Shown here: positions 53,039 through 61,353 of the stretch, in pieces
Layout of the letters: each line of letters starts with the position of its first letter
Numbering within the stretch: the first letter of the stretch is position 1
NCBI RefSeq assembly: GCF_034058155.1
Contig: NZ_CP139148.1
Location: forward strand, 3,410,001 to 3,474,000
Direction of reading: 5' to 3'
Length of the DNA: 64,000 bases
Source: Flavobacterium sp. KACC 22761
Lineage (GTDB): Bacteria; Bacteroidota; Bacteroidia; Flavobacteriales; Flavobacteriaceae
Notes under the pieces: generated by a model
Told to the model about the DNA's origin: nothing
The model's database searches: none
The model's input: the letters and a program-made list of their open reading frames with translations, nothing else
Made by a program: the position numbers and the translations under genes

Positions 53039-53314
53039 CTAAACAATTTCGGCGCTAAGGCCAGCTTCCAAAAGTTGTGTGCATTGAGGTTTAAGTTTTT
53101 CAATCGGACCTGTTTTTACAGTGCATTTTCCGTTGTAATGTACAATCAAAGAACATTGCTCTGCTTGTTCGGCAGTGTGGTCGCAAACACGCATAAGAGT
53201 ATCAATTACGTGATCAAAAGTATTTACATCATCATTGTAAACAATGATCTCGTTATTAAAAGCAATGGCTTCTTTTTCGCGAACTCTTTCTCTTACTTTT
53301 TCTTTAGTACTCAT
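53039..53314 (-). CDS. clpS: ClpS adaptor protein
   Basis: A 91-residue adaptor that delivers N-degron substrates to the ClpAP protease in the cytosol. Family signs: IIVYNDDVNTFDHVIDTLMR (the NDD/T pocket), then CDHTAEQAEQCSLIVHYNG and CTVKTGPIEKL. The N-terminal extension is short and charged. It lies 36 bases downstream of prmA in the same direction. No clpA is adjacent. Confidence 0.95.
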   Translation of the reverse strand: MSTKEKVRERVREKEAIAFNNEIIVYNDDVNTFDHVIDTLMRVCDHTAEQAEQCSLIVHYNGKCTVKTGPIEKLKPQCTQLLEAGLSAEIV

Positions 53315-53350
53315 AGTTTTATTTTTTGTACTTAATTGATTATCAATAAT

Positions 53351-54184
53351 CTAATTTACGTATTTTAAAGATACCCAGTTGTTTCGTTGAAGCTTTTTAA
53401 CATAAGTTAATCCTTTTTCAATACATGAAGCGTCAATAAACGGAATGTCTTCTTCATAAAAACCACTAAAAAGAATTATTCCTTTTGGGTTCAAAGAATC
53501 GACATAAGCTTGCATATCGTTCAATAAAATATTTCTGTTGATGTTAGCAATAATTAAATCATATTTTTTTCCCGCCAATAAGGCAGCATCTCCCTCATAA
53601 ACGCTGATATGTTTGCAATTATTGCGTTCAGCATTTTCAATAGAATTCAAATAGCACCAGTTGTCAATATCAATTGCATCAATAGGCTCAGCGCCTTTCA
53701 TTTCGGCTAAAATTGCCAAAATTGCAGTACCGCAACCCATGTCAAGTGTTTTTAAACCTTTAACATCCATTTCTAATAAATGCTGAATCATCATGTGAGT
53801 TGTTTCATGATGACCGGTTCCAAAACTCATTTTAGGCTCAATTACAATGTCAAACTCAGCGTCAGTTTTTGGATGAAATGGAGCACGAACATGGCATTTT
53901 CCGTCCACGTCAATTGGCTCAAAATTCTTTTCCCATTCTTCATTCCAGTTTACCTGATCGATTTCTTCAATCGTATATTCGATTTTAAACTCTTCAGATT
54001 GTAAAATGTAAATATCATCCAGAATATTTTCATCCCATAAATCCTTCTTCACAAAAGCCGAAATTCCGTTTTCTGTTTCTGTAAAACTTTCAAACGCTTT
54101 TTCGCCCAATTCAGCCACTAAAATTTCAGAACCCAATTCTTTTGGCTCAATTGTAAAATGATATCCTAAATATATATTCGACAT
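53351..54184 (-). CDS. prmA: Ribosomal protein L11 methyltransferase
   Basis: A SAM-dependent methyltransferase that methylates ribosomal protein L11 in the cytosol. The 277 residues: N-terminal L11-binding domain (about 1-100), and the catalytic domain with FGTGHHETTHMMIQHLLE, LDMGCGTAILAILAEMKGAE (SAM site) and LIIANINRNILLNDMQAYVD (catalytic loop). I chose ATG 54184 because the exact -7 element at 54201-54208 lies between it and the ATG at 54217. Confidence 0.95.
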   Translation of the reverse strand: MSNIYLGYHFTIEPKELGSEILVAELGEKAFESFTETENGISAFVKKDLWDENILDDIYILQSEEFKIEYTIEEIDQVNWNEEWEKNFEPIDVDGKCHVRAPFHPKTDAEFDIVIEPKMSFGTGHHETTHMMIQHLLEMDVKGLKTLDMGCGTAILAILAEMKGAEPIDAIDIDNWCYLNSIENAERNNCKHISVYEGDAALLAGKKYDLIIANINRNILLNDMQAYVDSLNPKGIILFSGFYEEDIPFIDASCIEKGLTYVKKLQRNNWVSLKYVN

Positions 54185-54200
54185 AAATAAAAAATTTTTG

Positions 54201-54208
54201 CAAAGGTA
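54201..54208 (-). promoter_or_regulatory. -7 promoter element of prmA
   Basis: The minus strand reads TACCTTTG, an exact TAnnTTTG match, 17 bases before the ATG at 54184. Confidence 0.75.
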
Positions 54209-54276
54209 AGAATACAAAGTAGAAGTTGCCTAAAAAACTAAAAGAACATTCTTAATTTAAGAATAATTTAAAACAT

Positions 54277-54308
54277 AAAAAAAAGCGACACACAATGTAT
54301 CGCTTTGT
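54277..54308 (-). terminator. tpiA terminator
   Basis: On the minus strand AAAGCGAT and GTCGCTTT form a stem, followed by a long T-run. It lies after the tpiA stop and the inverted repeat at 54316-54388. Confidence 0.8.
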
Positions 54309-54315
54309 ATTTTGG

Positions 54316-54388
54316 TTTGCCACAGATTAAAAGGATTTTCACAGATTTTTTTAACTCAATATTAAAAATCTTTTTAATCTGTGGCAAA
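54316..54388. repeat. GCCACAGATTAAAAAG inverted repeat
   Basis: 19-bp arms (54316-54334, 54370-54388) read TTTGCCACAGATTAAAAGG with one mismatch to the reverse complement of the other. Same family as 7345-7400. Confidence 0.75.
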
Positions 54389-54396
54389 AAATAAAT

Positions 54397-55149
54397 TTAG
54401 ATAGCAGTAACGATAGCTAAGAAATCATCTGCTTTTAAAGCTGCACCTCCAATTAAACCACCGTCAACGTCTGGTTTAGAGAAGATTTCTTTTGCGTTTT
54501 CTGGTTTTACAGAACCACCGTACAAAATAGAAACTTCGTCAGCGATATCAGCTCCAAAAGCTTTACGGATAGTTTCTCTAATAAATTCGTGCATTTCTTG
54601 AGCTTGCTCTGGCGAAGCTGTTTCTCCAGTTCCGATAGCCCAAACTGGCTCATAAGCCAAAACAATTTTTGACCAAGATTCTTTTGCAATATGGAAAACT
54701 CCGTCACGTAATTGATTTTCAACAATATTGAAATGATTTCCAGATTGACGATCTTTTAATTCTTCTCCAAAACAGAAAATTACTGTCATATCATGTTTCA
54801 AAGCAGTATCAACTTTGTTTGCGATCAATGCATCAGTTTCGTGAAAAATAGCTCTGCGCTCAGAATGACCTAAAATTACTGTATTAACGCCAATGCTTGT
54901 CAACATGTCTGCAGAAATTTCTCCTGTAAAAGCACCACCTTCAGCTTGGTGAACGTTTTGAGCAGAAACGCCGATAGTTGTATTTTTTAATTTTGTCGCT
55001 GCAGCTTGTAAGTTAACAAAAGTTGGAGCTACAATTACTTGTGCATTAGTTTTTGCTGGAATTTTAGCAATTAATTCGTTCAACAATTCTTCAGTCTGTG
55101 CAGCATTTTTATGCATTTTCCAGTTTCCTGCAACAATCGATTTTCTCAT
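54397..55149 (-). CDS. tpiA: Triosephosphate isomerase
   Basis: Interconverts dihydroxyacetone phosphate and glyceraldehyde-3-phosphate in glycolysis, cytosolic. The 250 residues: VAGNWKMHKNAAQTEELL at the start (Asn-Lys), LGHSERRAIFHETDALI (catalytic His), VLAYEPVWAIGTGETASPEQ (catalytic Glu), then ILYGGSVKPENAKEI and GLIGGAALKADDF (phosphate loops). It is flanked by a thioredoxin-like gene (50 bases upstream) on the same strand. Confidence 0.98.
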   Translation of the reverse strand: MRKSIVAGNWKMHKNAAQTEELLNELIAKIPAKTNAQVIVAPTFVNLQAAATKLKNTTIGVSAQNVHQAEGGAFTGEISADMLTSIGVNTVILGHSERRAIFHETDALIANKVDTALKHDMTVIFCFGEELKDRQSGNHFNIVENQLRDGVFHIAKESWSKIVLAYEPVWAIGTGETASPEQAQEMHEFIRETIRKAFGADIADEVSILYGGSVKPENAKEIFSKPDVDGGLIGGAALKADDFLAIVTAI

Positions 55150-55199
55150 TTTGGTAGTTTTTATTATTCTTTTAATTTTTTGTTTTTTGCGTTAATTTG

Positions 55200-55700
55200 T
55201 TAAGCTTGTTTTAAACTTTTCAAAGCTTCGTTGATTTTATCAAAATCAGTTTCGATAGCACGGTAAAGCACTATATTTCCTTTTTTGTCAACGATGATGT
55301 AACGTGGAATCCAATCTAAGTCGATCGCTTTTCCGAATAAGCCTTTCATGCCATCATTCATCATGTAATGATCGCCTTTTAATTCGTGTTTTTCGATTCC
55401 AGCTTTCCATTTGTCAGCCGTTTTATCCGCCGAAATAAATAAGTAAGACACATCTGGATTATTGGCTTGTAATTCTTTCACTTTTGGCATTGCTTTTACG
55501 CAGTCGCCACACCATGAAGCCCAAACTTCAATAACTAAGGTTTTTCCTTTGTATTTTTTTAAAATCTTTTCGAAGGCAACTTGTTTGTCATTTGAAGCTA
55601 ATAATTTTTCAGATAATGCTTCTTTTGAAAATTCTTTTTTCTGAGCCTGAGTGCATGAAAAAGTAATAAACGCTATAACGACTAGGGCTAATTGTTTCAT
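55200..55700 (-). CDS. Thioredoxin-like lipoprotein or periplasmic protein
   Basis: A 166-residue protein with signal MKQLALVVIAFITFSC, cysteine at residue 16, followed by a thioredoxin fold: VIEVWASWCGDCVKAMPKVK (active-site CGDC), VSYLFISADKTADKWKAGIE, and IPRYIIVDKKGNIVLYRAIE. Unlike the TlpA-like protein at 13827 it has WCGDC rather than WCAPC. It is probably a periplasmic or lipid-anchored disulfide reductase. It lies upstream of tpiA. Confidence 0.88.
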   Translation of the reverse strand: MKQLALVVIAFITFSCTQAQKKEFSKEALSEKLLASNDKQVAFEKILKKYKGKTLVIEVWASWCGDCVKAMPKVKELQANNPDVSYLFISADKTADKWKAGIEKHELKGDHYMMNDGMKGLFGKAIDLDWIPRYIIVDKKGNIVLYRAIETDFDKINEALKSLKQA

Positions 55701-55737
55701 ATTATAATTAAATTATTTTTGTTAAGTACTGAATTCA

Positions 55738-55745
55738 CAAAGTTA
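55738..55745 (-). promoter_or_regulatory. -7 promoter element of the thioredoxin-like gene
   Basis: The minus strand reads TAACTTTG, an exact TAnnTTTG match, 37 bases before the ATG at 55700. The rest of the 55701-55965 spacer is featureless AT-rich DNA. Confidence 0.65.
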
Positions 55746-55965
55746 AACAAACAAATGGAATGCCAATTGTTCATTAACAAAATTTGAAGAATCGTTTATT
55801 TTGTAACAAAATGTAAAATTTGGGTTAAAAAAGTAAAAATGAAATCGTAATAGTAGAGCCAAAATTCCGATTAATTTTTAATTGCAATTTTTAAAAAATA
55901 AAAAACGAGGCAGAATTTTAATTTTATAGCGGAATTTCAAAGCAAAAAAACGTCAGATTTCCAGT

Positions 55966-56991
55966 TTATCTTTTCTTTTTCAGAAAATGATTATACGCCA
56001 TTAAAATAAATGGAAATGACACAAAAGTTAGCCAGATTATAAATTGTCTGGGAAAGATTTGATAATAATAATTTAAAAAGAAAATAGTACCAACAAAAAG
56101 AAGACAAAACTTAGAGTCTGATTTACTTACTTGTGTATCTGAATATCTATCGATGTGTTGAGTTTTGAGTTCGCTTACTGCGTCAGAATATTTTGTAAAG
56201 AAGAATATTTTCCAACTTAGCAGAAAACCAATAAGCATCATAAAATTCTGAATCATGTAAATACTTGAAACACCTAAAAGAAAATATTGAATTGCAATGT
56301 AAGTTCCTTGTATTAATTCATTAGTGCTTACAGCATTTCCATAATAAAAAAATCCATGTAAATTATCGATAGCGAAAAAAAACATAATTAAGGAGCTCCA
56401 GATGCTCAGGATTAGTTTTTTAGTATCTGATAAATAAGCTTTGCTTAAAGCATTATACAGAGAAAATAAGGAAAGTGAAATTACAATAATCATAAATGTT
56501 CGTAAAATGATATTATCAAATCTTGCCAAACCATTATCTATAACCCAATAAATCATGGATATCGAAAGTATTAAGGTTATGCCTTCTGTCATTTGAGGAA
56601 CAATTTTTTTCTTATTAAATAGTAGTGAAAAAGCAACATATAAAATAAAGAAAACAATAGGCCAAGCTAAAATACTTAGATTTAAAATTTGCGTCAAATC
56701 AAATTTTGAATCAGGCGAGATGTGATATAAATAAAGACCTAGACCAAAAGTAGAAATAAAAGAAATAATAGCTATTACAGCAGCTGTTGTCCATGTTTTT
56801 GTGATTCTTTTGCTTTCGAAAATAATGCCTGAGATTAATGCCAGAATATGAAGAGGAATCAAATGCACACCATCAGTTTCGTAAAAATTAGAATCACAAA
56901 TGGCATAACGAATCACAAAGAATATAAATAAAATAAAGTAAAGAATTTTAGAAAACTTGGTAGTTGATTCATTTTTTGGCCTTGAAAACAT
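55966..56991 (-). CDS. Polytopic membrane protein of unknown function
   Basis: A 341-residue protein with about ten hydrophobic segments and few charged loops; the first is ILYFILFIFFVIRYAIC and the last LNYYYQIFPRQFIIWLTFVS. No transporter or enzyme motif is recognised. The N-terminal cytosolic stretch is short and the C-terminus basic (NHFLKKKR). It sits between the thioredoxin-like and DoxX-like genes but 260 bases from one and 93 from the other, so it may be an insertion in a conserved cluster. Confidence 0.7.
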   Translation of the reverse strand: MFSRPKNESTTKFSKILYFILFIFFVIRYAICDSNFYETDGVHLIPLHILALISGIIFESKRITKTWTTAAVIAIISFISTFGLGLYLYHISPDSKFDLTQILNLSILAWPIVFFILYVAFSLLFNKKKIVPQMTEGITLILSISMIYWVIDNGLARFDNIILRTFMIIVISLSLFSLYNALSKAYLSDTKKLILSIWSSLIMFFFAIDNLHGFFYYGNAVSTNELIQGTYIAIQYFLLGVSSIYMIQNFMMLIGFLLSWKIFFFTKYSDAVSELKTQHIDRYSDTQVSKSDSKFCLLFVGTIFFLNYYYQIFPRQFIIWLTFVSFPFILMAYNHFLKKKR

Positions 56992-57017
56992 ATTTCTTAT
57001 TGGTTAATTGTTTATTC

Positions 57018-57063
57018 AAAAAAAAACGCCAATAAATCTAAAAAAAAGAGAAATATTGGCGTT
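57018..57063 (-). terminator. Terminator of the DoxX-like gene
   Basis: AACGCCAATA (57025-57034) and TATTGGCGTT (57054-57063), followed on the minus strand by a run of A/T, after the stop at 57085. Confidence 0.75.
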
Positions 57064-57084
57064 ATTACTATTGTTCGGATTTTT

Positions 57085-58206
57085 TTAAATACCGTAAGCT
57101 ACATCGGACAATTTCAAATCATCTACGTCATTGTAGTGTACTTTTTGAACGATAGTTCCTTTATGCAATACTACAATGCTCGGGTTTGCTCTTTCAACTG
57201 TTTTTAAAGCTGTTGCGTCGCAGAAATAAAAATCAACATTTAATCCATATTGTTTTTTTGCTTTTGCAATTTCTTCAGGTCCAGAAGCCGTCATCCCAAT
57301 TACTTTATAACCTTTTGCTTTTGCATCTTGATTTACTTTTTCTAATTTTTTCATTCCTTCAGGATTCGATAAAGCCAGATCATAAGTTACAAAAATCACT
57401 AATTTAGGCTCTTGCAATAATTCTGCTTTATAATCAGAATCGTCTTTTGTCATGGTGAAATCATGAATTGGCGGAATATATCCTTCTGTAATTACTTTGT
57501 CTTTACGATCAACAAAAGTTGCGCCTTGTGGAATATTCATCAAGTCTTTTTCTGTAAATTCTTTATCTACTCCGTTTACTTTATAGATGAAAATCATTTC
57601 TACAACCGATTTTGGTGCACCTTCCGGAATTTCCATTCCTTTCTCAATGTTTGTTCCTACTTTATACGGACGGAAATCTTTAATCGGATTATGATTTAAA
57701 ACCCAAACTGCCATGAAAACGCATAAAACAATGCTGATCAAGGTAAGAATATTGGTCACCATTTTTGAAAATAATGGTTTTACTAATTTTTTGTTGATGA
57801 ATAAAATCAAGATAAAGAAAAGTAAAACGACATCTTTTGTAAAGGATTGCCAAGGCGTTAAGTGTAAAGCATCTCCAAAACAGCCACAATCTTTTACCAC
57901 ATCAAAATAAGCCGAGTAGAAGGTAAGGAATGTAAAGAAAACGATCAACAACAATAAAGCCCAAATTGTCAATTTTGATTTATAGCCAACTAAAAGCATT
58001 ACACCCAAAACCACTTCTAAAATCACTAAAAAGATTGCCAAGCCTAATGCCAAAGGCTCTAAAAATGGCATATTGAAAACGGGTTCGCTAAAATATTCAG
58101 CTAGTTTGTAAGAGAAACCAACTGGGTCATTTAGTTTTATTAATCCGGAAATAATAAATAGTACGCCGACAAATAATCGGGAGAATTGGGTGATGATGTT
58201 TTTCAT
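57085..58206 (-). CDS. BT_3928-like DoxX/MauE membrane protein with redoxin-like domain
   Basis: A 373-residue protein. The N-terminal half has four transmembrane helices of DoxX/MauE type (RLFVGVLFIISGLIKLNDPV and FLAIFLVILEVVLGVMLLVG); it also carries DCGCFGDALHLTPWQSF, a cysteine pair seen in redox-coupled DoxX proteins. The C-terminal half (about 240-373) resembles a thioredoxin-like fold (VIFVTYDLALSNPEGMKKLE, FYFCDATALKTVERANPSIV, LHKGTIVQKVHYND), but lacks a CxxC. It is a conserved Bacteroidota cluster partner of DUF1599 and folP; role unknown, possibly a thiol redox exporter. Confidence 0.85.
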   Translation of the reverse strand: MKNIITQFSRLFVGVLFIISGLIKLNDPVGFSYKLAEYFSEPVFNMPFLEPLALGLAIFLVILEVVLGVMLLVGYKSKLTIWALLLLIVFFTFLTFYSAYFDVVKDCGCFGDALHLTPWQSFTKDVVLLFFILILFINKKLVKPLFSKMVTNILTLISIVLCVFMAVWVLNHNPIKDFRPYKVGTNIEKGMEIPEGAPKSVVEMIFIYKVNGVDKEFTEKDLMNIPQGATFVDRKDKVITEGYIPPIHDFTMTKDDSDYKAELLQEPKLVIFVTYDLALSNPEGMKKLEKVNQDAKAKGYKVIGMTASGPEEIAKAKKQYGLNVDFYFCDATALKTVERANPSIVVLHKGTIVQKVHYNDVDDLKLSDVAYGI

Positions 58207-58228
58207 AAAAATAAAAATTTTAAAATTT

Positions 58229-58236
58229 CAAAACTA
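58229..58236 (-). promoter_or_regulatory. -7 promoter element of the DoxX-like gene
   Basis: The minus strand reads TAGTTTTG, an exact TAnnTTTG match, 23 bases before the ATG at 58206. Confidence 0.6.
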
Positions 58237-58296
58237 AAATTCCAAATTCCAACTTTCAATAAAATTTTGGGATTTGCGATTTTTAAAATTGAAATT

Positions 58297-58839
58297 TTAC
58301 TTGTTGATTGGGTTTAGAATTAAAGCAAAAACAGAATAATTAATCATATCTTGGTAATTTGCATCTATTCCTTCAGAAACTATTGTTTTTCCTTTGTTGT
58401 CTTCAATTTGTTTAACGCGAAGGAGTTTCTGCAAAATCAAATCGGTTAAAGAGCTTACACGCATGTCGCGCCAAGCCTCACCGTAATCGTGATTTTTTGC
58501 TTCCATCAAATCTTTTGTCAATTTTACTTTAGCATCATACAATTCAGTTGCTTTTTCAACATCAAGATCCGGCTGATCTACAACGCCAAGCTCTAACTGA
58601 ATCAAAGCCATAATCGAATAATTGATAATTCCGATAAATTCTCCTTTTTCATCCTCATCCACTTTGCGCACATCGTTTTCCTGCAAACTTCTAATTCGTT
58701 GTGCTTTAATGAAAATTTGATCTGTCAAAGACGGAAGTCTTAAAATTCTCCATGCACTGCCATAATCTTTCATTTTGTTAATAAACAAGGTTCGGCAAAC
58801 CGTGATTACATTATCAAATTCTAGGGAAGTATTCTTCAT
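58297..58839 (-). CDS. DUF1599 family protein with internal duplication
   Basis: A 180-residue cytosolic protein made of two similar halves: KDYGSAWRILRLPSLTDQIF and the following INYSIMALIQLELG, and HDYGEAWRDMRVSSLTDLIL with the following INYSVFALILN. Two DUF1599 repeats are therefore present, each with the invariant DYG.AWR...SLTD core. Function unknown. It is conserved next to folP and the DoxX-like gene in many Bacteroidota. Confidence 0.9.
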   Translation of the reverse strand: MKNTSLEFDNVITVCRTLFINKMKDYGSAWRILRLPSLTDQIFIKAQRIRSLQENDVRKVDEDEKGEFIGIINYSIMALIQLELGVVDQPDLDVEKATELYDAKVKLTKDLMEAKNHDYGEAWRDMRVSSLTDLILQKLLRVKQIEDNKGKTIVSEGIDANYQDMINYSVFALILNPINK

Positions 58840-58868
58840 TTATTGCTGTATATTTGCTTAAATTTTTT

Positions 58869-58876
58869 CAAAAATA
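58869..58876 (-). promoter_or_regulatory. -7 promoter element of the DUF1599 gene
   Basis: The minus strand reads TATTTTTG, an exact TAnnTTTG match, about 30 bases before the ATG at 58839. Confidence 0.65.
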
Positions 58877-58893
58877 AGGATAATTTTTTTAGA

Positions 58894-59077
58894 GTTTCAA
58901 GTTTCAGGTTTGCTTTGTCCCAAGTTTTTTCTAAACAAAGTGTTAACGGTATAACTTGAAACTAAAATATAATGTTTCAAGTTTCAGGTTTTAGGTTTCA
59001 AGTTGATGCAGATTGCGCAAGTTCTGGAACCTGACACGAGGCCGAAAGCCAAACTGGCGAAGCAAACCTGAAACCTG
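58894..59077. repeat. 7-bp-period tracts between DUF1599 and folP
   Basis: Phased heptamers GTTTCAA, GTTTCAG, GTTTGCT (58894-58914); GTTTCAA, GTTTCAG, GTTTTAG, GTTTCAA (58974-59001); and, in reverse sense, AAACCTG, AAACCTG (59064-59077). The two divergent genes flank the tract. Confidence 0.7.
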
Positions 59078-59097
59078 AAACAAAAACAACAAAACAA

Positions 59098-59922
59098 ATG
59101 ACAATTAACTGCAAAGGCGAACTTATAGATTTATCGATTCCTAAAGTTATGGGGATTTTGAATGTTACGCCAAATTCTTTTTTTGACGGCGGAAAATATA
59201 AGAACGAAGACGAAATTATTTCGCAAGTCGATAAAATGCTTTCTGAAGGTGCAACATTTATTGATATTGGCGCCTATTCAAGCAAACCAAGCGCCGAATT
59301 TGTTTCGGAGCAAGAAGAAATTGACAGAATTGTTCCTGCAATTGAATTGATTTTAAAGCAATTTCCAAAAGCGTTATTATCCATCGACACTTTTAGAGCC
59401 GAAGTTGCCAAAGCAAGTATTGAAAGCGGTGCGGCAACAATAAACGATATTGCTGCGGGAGGACTGGACGATAAAATGTTTGATGTTATTGCCAAATATA
59501 ATGTTCCATACATTATGATGCACATGCGTGGCAATCCGCAAACGATGCAAAGTTTGACACAATATGATGATATTGTAAAAGAAATGCTTTTTTATTTTTC
59601 CGAAAAAGTAAAAAAAGCCAGAAGTTTAGGAATCAATGATTTGATTTTGGATCCAGGTTTTGGTTTCGCCAAAACAACCGATCAGAATTATGAAGTGATG
59701 CAAAAAATGGAACTTTTTAACCTTTTAGAATTACCAGTTTTGGCAGGAATTTCAAGAAAGTCAATGATTTATAAAACACTTGATATTACGCCACAAGAAG
59801 CTTTAAACGGAACAACTTTTTTGAATACGATTGCTTTAATGAAAGGCGCAAAAATTCTTCGTGTTCACGATGTGAAAGAAGCGGTGGAATGTGTTACTTT
59901 ATATAACAAATTGTATATTTAA
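59098..59922 (+). CDS. folP: Dihydropteroate synthase
   Basis: Condenses dihydropterin pyrophosphate with p-aminobenzoate in folate synthesis. The 274 residues show MGILNVTPNSFFDGGKY (pterin site), IDIGAYSSKPSAEFVSEQEE, SIDTFRAEVAKASIESGAAT, HMRGNPQTMQ and LILDPGFGFAKTTDQNYEVM, then LPVLAGISRKSMIYKTL. The length is normal. It is the sulfonamide target. Divergent from DUF1599 across the heptamer repeat. Confidence 0.97.
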   Translation: MTINCKGELIDLSIPKVMGILNVTPNSFFDGGKYKNEDEIISQVDKMLSEGATFIDIGAYSSKPSAEFVSEQEEIDRIVPAIELILKQFPKALLSIDTFRAEVAKASIESGAATINDIAAGGLDDKMFDVIAKYNVPYIMMHMRGNPQTMQSLTQYDDIVKEMLFYFSEKVKKARSLGINDLILDPGFGFAKTTDQNYEVMQKMELFNLLELPVLAGISRKSMIYKTLDITPQEALNGTTFLNTIALMKGAKILRVHDVKEAVECVTLYNKLYI

Positions 59923-59933
59923 TTCACTAGTTT

Positions 59934-60033
59934 GTCATTCCGAGGAACGAGGAATCTCCACGAGTTGCTCGACAAAGATTGGCGAATTTCTAGACGGAGT
60001 TTCTTGCGGTGATTCCTCGTTCCTCGGAATGAC
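59934..60033. repeat. 100-bp inverted repeat
   Basis: Perfect 23-bp arms lie at 59934-59956 and 60011-60033 (GTCATTCCGAGGAACGAGGA and its reverse complement), with a small CGAG/CTCG hairpin in the loop. It extends the next open frame artificially upstream and is not coding. Confidence 0.75.
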
Positions 60034-60061
60034 CAACTGCATGAAAAAAAACATTATAAAT

Positions 60062-60694
60062 ATGAAATACTTTAGCTTAATGATTGCTTTACTTCTTTTC
60101 TCTTGTGGAGAAAAAAAAGATGTTTTGCTCCCAAAATCAAACGTTACAATTGTAAAAGACGTACAAGATCATTCACCAATTTATATCTTCTTTAAAACAG
60201 AAGGAAAAGACACAATTGCCGATGTCAATCGAAAAAATAGCATCATTTCAACCAATTGGATTTTTAATATTGACAAGCGTCTTCCTTTAAAATTGGTAAT
60301 TCCTGAGGTAATGAAATTGCAGGAAAAGAAACGCGAAGATAGTGCGCATAAAAATGAAAATGCTCAAAATTATTATTCTTATGCAGATTCAATCGGAAAG
60401 AATTTAGCCTTTCTGCCTTTCACGAAAGTGTATTATAATTTGGAAAAACCAAAGTTTGGAGTTGAGGTCTATTTTAAAAAAGATAGCTCGATTTTGGTGG
60501 AGGGAATACCAGTTAAAAGAGAAGAGTTGCAGAATTATTTAAACAGTATGGATAGCGACAAACCAAATAAATATATGTTTTCTTTTGATAAGAATCTAGA
60601 TTATGGAAGTTATATTGATAATAAAATTTTCATCAATACTTTAAAATTTCCTATTCCAGAAATGAACCTAACAAATGAGGAATTTATCTTCTAA
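60062..60694 (+). CDS. Lipoprotein of unknown function
   Basis: A 210-residue predicted lipoprotein (MKYFSLMIALLLFSC, cysteine at residue 15). The mature part is rich in lysine and serine and includes AEGKDTIADV-like segments, FLPFTKVYYNLEKPKFGVEV and the terminal EMNLTNEEFIF. I chose ATG 60062; an ATG at 60041 is possible. The in-frame upstream extension runs through the inverted repeat and is rejected. Convergent with rlmH. No family recognised. Confidence 0.75.
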   Translation: MKYFSLMIALLLFSCGEKKDVLLPKSNVTIVKDVQDHSPIYIFFKTEGKDTIADVNRKNSIISTNWIFNIDKRLPLKLVIPEVMKLQEKKREDSAHKNENAQNYYSYADSIGKNLAFLPFTKVYYNLEKPKFGVEVYFKKDSSILVEGIPVKREELQNYLNSMDSDKPNKYMFSFDKNLDYGSYIDNKIFINTLKFPIPEMNLTNEEFIF

Positions 60695-60736
60695 ATTTTA
60701 TCCGATTGAACAATTAAACAAATTAACGATTAACCA

Positions 60737-61210
60737 TTATTGATGATGATAAGGTTCATTGCGTAAAATCGTAAATCCGCGGTATAATTGTTCGATAAAA
60801 AATAAACGAACCATTTGATGTGAAAACGTCATTAGCGAAAGCGAAACTTTTCCTTGCGCTTTTTTATAAACTGCTTCAGAAAATCCATAAGGACCACCAA
60901 TTACGTAAACCAAAGTTTTTACGCCTGAATTCATTTTCTTTTGTAATTCTTCTGAAAAACCAACGCTTGAGAAGTTTTTCCCATTTTCATCCAATAAAAT
61001 CAATTGATCCGTTGCTGAAAGTTTTGATAGAATCAATTCGCCTTCTTTTTCCTTTTGCTGGCTTTCAGATAAGTTTTTTACGTTTTTAATATCCGGAATA
61101 ATCTCCAAATCAAATTTGATGTAAAACGACAAACGTTTGGTATAATCGTCAATCAAAGTTTGAAGCGATTTATTATCGGTTTTGCCAATGGCGATGAGTT
61201 TGATGTTCAT
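60737..61210 (-). CDS. rlmH: 23S rRNA pseudouridine-1915 N3-methyltransferase
   Basis: A 157-residue SPOUT methyltransferase for 23S rRNA in the ribosome. Motifs: NIKLIAIGKTDNKSLQTLID at the start, LILLDENGKNFSSVGFSEEL in the middle, and VYVIGGPYGFSEAVYKKAQG (SAM knot), then LMTFSHQMVRLFFIEQLYRG ending in YHHQ. I chose ATG 61210 for the standard length; an upstream in-frame ATG at 61249 adds 13 unlike residues. Convergent with the lipoprotein gene. Confidence 0.96.
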   Translation of the reverse strand: MNIKLIAIGKTDNKSLQTLIDDYTKRLSFYIKFDLEIIPDIKNVKNLSESQQKEKEGELILSKLSATDQLILLDENGKNFSSVGFSEELQKKMNSGVKTLVYVIGGPYGFSEAVYKKAQGKVSLSLMTFSHQMVRLFFIEQLYRGFTILRNEPYHHQ

Positions 61211-61271
61211 TAGTTTAGTTTTTTTGCCACTAATTACACTAATTAGCACGAATTTAATTTTATTTTTTTGT

Positions 61272-61345
61272 CACAGATTTCACAGATTAACACAGATTAA
61301 ATTATTTAAACTGAATAAAAATCATTTTAATCTGTGAAATCTGTG
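61272..61345. repeat. TCACAGATT inverted repeat
   Basis: CACAGATTTCACAGATT (61272-61288) and AATCTGTGAAATCTGTG (61329-61345) are perfect arms; the left half is phased at 9 bp. Same family as 7345 and 54316. Confidence 0.75.
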
Positions 61346-61353
61346 GCAAAAAA

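Noticed and set aside
59098..59922. folP as a horizontally acquired sulfonamide-resistance allele
   Set aside because: Sequence context and composition are like those of neighbouring genes, and the gene sits in the conserved DUF1599 neighbourhood.
59891..60061. Long N-terminus of the lipoprotein at 60062
   Set aside because: It runs through a perfect inverted repeat and overlaps the end of folP; the lipoprotein signal begins at 60062.
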